From an uncultured Fibrobacter sp. (GTDB lineage: Bacteria; Fibrobacterota; Fibrobacteria; Fibrobacterales; Fibrobacteraceae): a stretch of 24,870 nucleotides of DNA. Both the position numbers and the translations under genes were made by a program. Position 1 is the stretch's first letter. Every line of letters begins with the position of its first letter. The notes below the pieces were generated by a model. That model searched no databases, was not told the DNA's origin, and saw nothing but the letters and a program-made list of their open reading frames with translations. The DNA is taken from NCBI RefSeq assembly GCF_900316465.1, contig NZ_ONDD01000003.1, forward strand, positions 32,955 to 57,824. The letters run 5' to 3'. This document shows positions 24,332-24,870 of the stretch, in pieces.

Positions 24332-24367
24332 AGGTGTGGACATTCTTTGTGATGAATGTCAACACCT
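24332..24367. other. 14-bp imperfect inverted repeat downstream of mnmA
   Basis: AGGTGTGGACATTC (24332-24345) and GAATGTCAACACCT (24354-24367) are inverted copies with one mismatch and an 8-nt spacer. An eight-T run (24322-24329) comes before, not after, the stem on the plus strand, so it is not a standard plus-strand terminator. It could be an operator for the hydrolase gene or an RNA hairpin ending the mnmA message. Confidence 0.55.
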
Positions 24368-24400
24368 TGAAATTAAAAATATCCATTTAAGGTCTTATTT

Positions 24401-24444
24401 GTATATCTTTAGGTGGAGCGCCCGAAAAAAGGGTGTTTGAGGAG
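24401..24444 (+). promoter_or_regulatory. -10-like box and ribosome binding site of the glycoside hydrolase gene
   Basis: GTATATCTTT (24401-24410) resembles the AT-rich box seen at a similar distance before other genes in this window. GAGGAG (24439-24444) lies four bases before the ATG. Confidence 0.4.
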
Positions 24445-24448
24445 TATT

Positions 24449-24870
24449 ATGAAAAAATTTGGTTTTGTGGCTCTAAGTGGAGCTCTTTTGTTGGGTGGTG
24501 CGGCTTTCGCTGCACCGGGACTTACCGTGAGTGGCACGGATCTTATGTACAACGGCAAGAAGATTTTCTTCTCGGGTACGAACCTCGCCTGGAGTGACTA
24601 CAACTCCGACGTGGGCGATTCCCCCCTGAACGAAAACGCTTGGCGCAAGGCTGTCGAAGGCACGCGCGCTGCGGGTGGTAACGCCATTCGCTGGTGGCTC
24701 TTCAACAACATGAGCCAAAGTCCCGAAATCGATCAGAGCACTCATCTGGTTTCGGGCCTCAAGGCAAATACCATCGCCAACATGAAAAAGGCCTTGGACA
24801 TTGCCGAAGAATACGGCGTGATGGTTTCGATGTGCCTTTTCAGTCACAACTTGATGGAACCGAATCAGTG
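24449..24870 (+). CDS. Secreted glycoside hydrolase, GH5-like (beta/alpha)8 barrel (N-terminal fragment, cut by window edge)
   Basis: The first 140 codons of an exported polysaccharide hydrolase. A classic Sec signal peptide (MKKFGFVALSGALLLGGAAFA, cleavage likely after Ala21) is followed by a clan GH-A style beginning. YNGKKIFFSGTNLAWSDYN corresponds to the first barrel strand, and AAGGNAIRWWLFNN to the second-strand NxxRxW-type motif of GH5 and relatives. IAEEYGVMVSMCLFSHN matches the third helix and strand. The catalytic acids lie beyond the window, so family number and substrate (mannan, cellulose or other beta-glycan) cannot be fixed. GAGGAG just upstream supports the start. The fragment runs on at the right edge with no stop. 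Export by Sec followed by T9SS is possible, but the C-terminal signal that would show this is not in view. Confidence 0.82.
   Translation, partial: MKKFGFVALSGALLLGGAAFAAPGLTVSGTDLMYNGKKIFFSGTNLAWSDYNSDVGDSPLNENAWRKAVEGTRAAGGNAIRWWLFNNMSQSPEIDQSTHLVSGLKANTIANMKKALDIAEEYGVMVSMCLFSHNLMEPNQ

Noticed and set aside
1..24870. CRISPR arrays, tRNA, rRNA, insertion sequences or phage genes
   Set aside because: No regularly spaced direct repeats, cloverleaf, transposase or integrase motif was seen anywhere in the window.

Overview
The window reads as chromosomal DNA from a member of the Fibrobacterota, most likely Fibrobacter. The inference rests on three things: a SprA/Sov-type type IX secretion translocon, Fibrobacter-style lipoproteins with Cys-paired N-terminal domains and Ser-rich linkers, and a secreted glycoside hydrolase next to ordinary housekeeping genes. 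No database search was possible, so the taxon is inferred. I saw no insertion sequence, phage gene, CRISPR array, tRNA or rRNA.

Layout. Positions 1-1980 (minus strand) hold glmS followed by the start of scpA, which runs off the left edge. At 2109-4615 (plus) lie an FKBP-type prolyl isomerase lipoprotein with a long Ala/Pro/Lys/Glu tail and, after a strong terminator, an M23 peptidase lipoprotein. A minus-strand group at 8167-4616 encodes a leucine-rich-repeat protein and two tandem S41 (C-terminal processing type) peptidase lipoproteins. Its last stop codon abuts the M23 stop with no spacer. The start of the upstream S41 gene lies inside a degenerate 7-bp repeat element arranged as an inverted repeat.

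Divergent from the LRR gene, across 266 bp of AT-rich DNA, is an AIPR-domain gene (8434-10326), a family first named for phage-resistance proteins. A strong terminator and a structured non-coding stretch (10380-10470) follow. Two tandem paralogous lipoproteins (10648-12447 and 12558-14402) each carry two copies of a roughly 208-residue jelly-roll-like module, giving four modules in a row. Then come an acyl-CoA carboxyltransferase subunit (14537-16156), the 2287-residue SprA homologue (16364-23227), mnmA overlapping it by one base, and a truncated signal-peptide glycoside hydrolase at the right edge.

How they fit together. Much of the window concerns the cell envelope and secretion: amino-sugar supply for peptidoglycan and LPS (GlmS), envelope folding and turnover (FKBP, M23, S41 pair), surface lipoproteins with carbohydrate-binding-like modules, the outer-membrane T9SS pore and an exported polysaccharide hydrolase. 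This suits a fibre-adherent polysaccharide degrader. The AIPR/LRR divergent pair is the best candidate for an under-described function. There is no evidence in the window that it is a mobile defence island, because codon use matches the neighbours.
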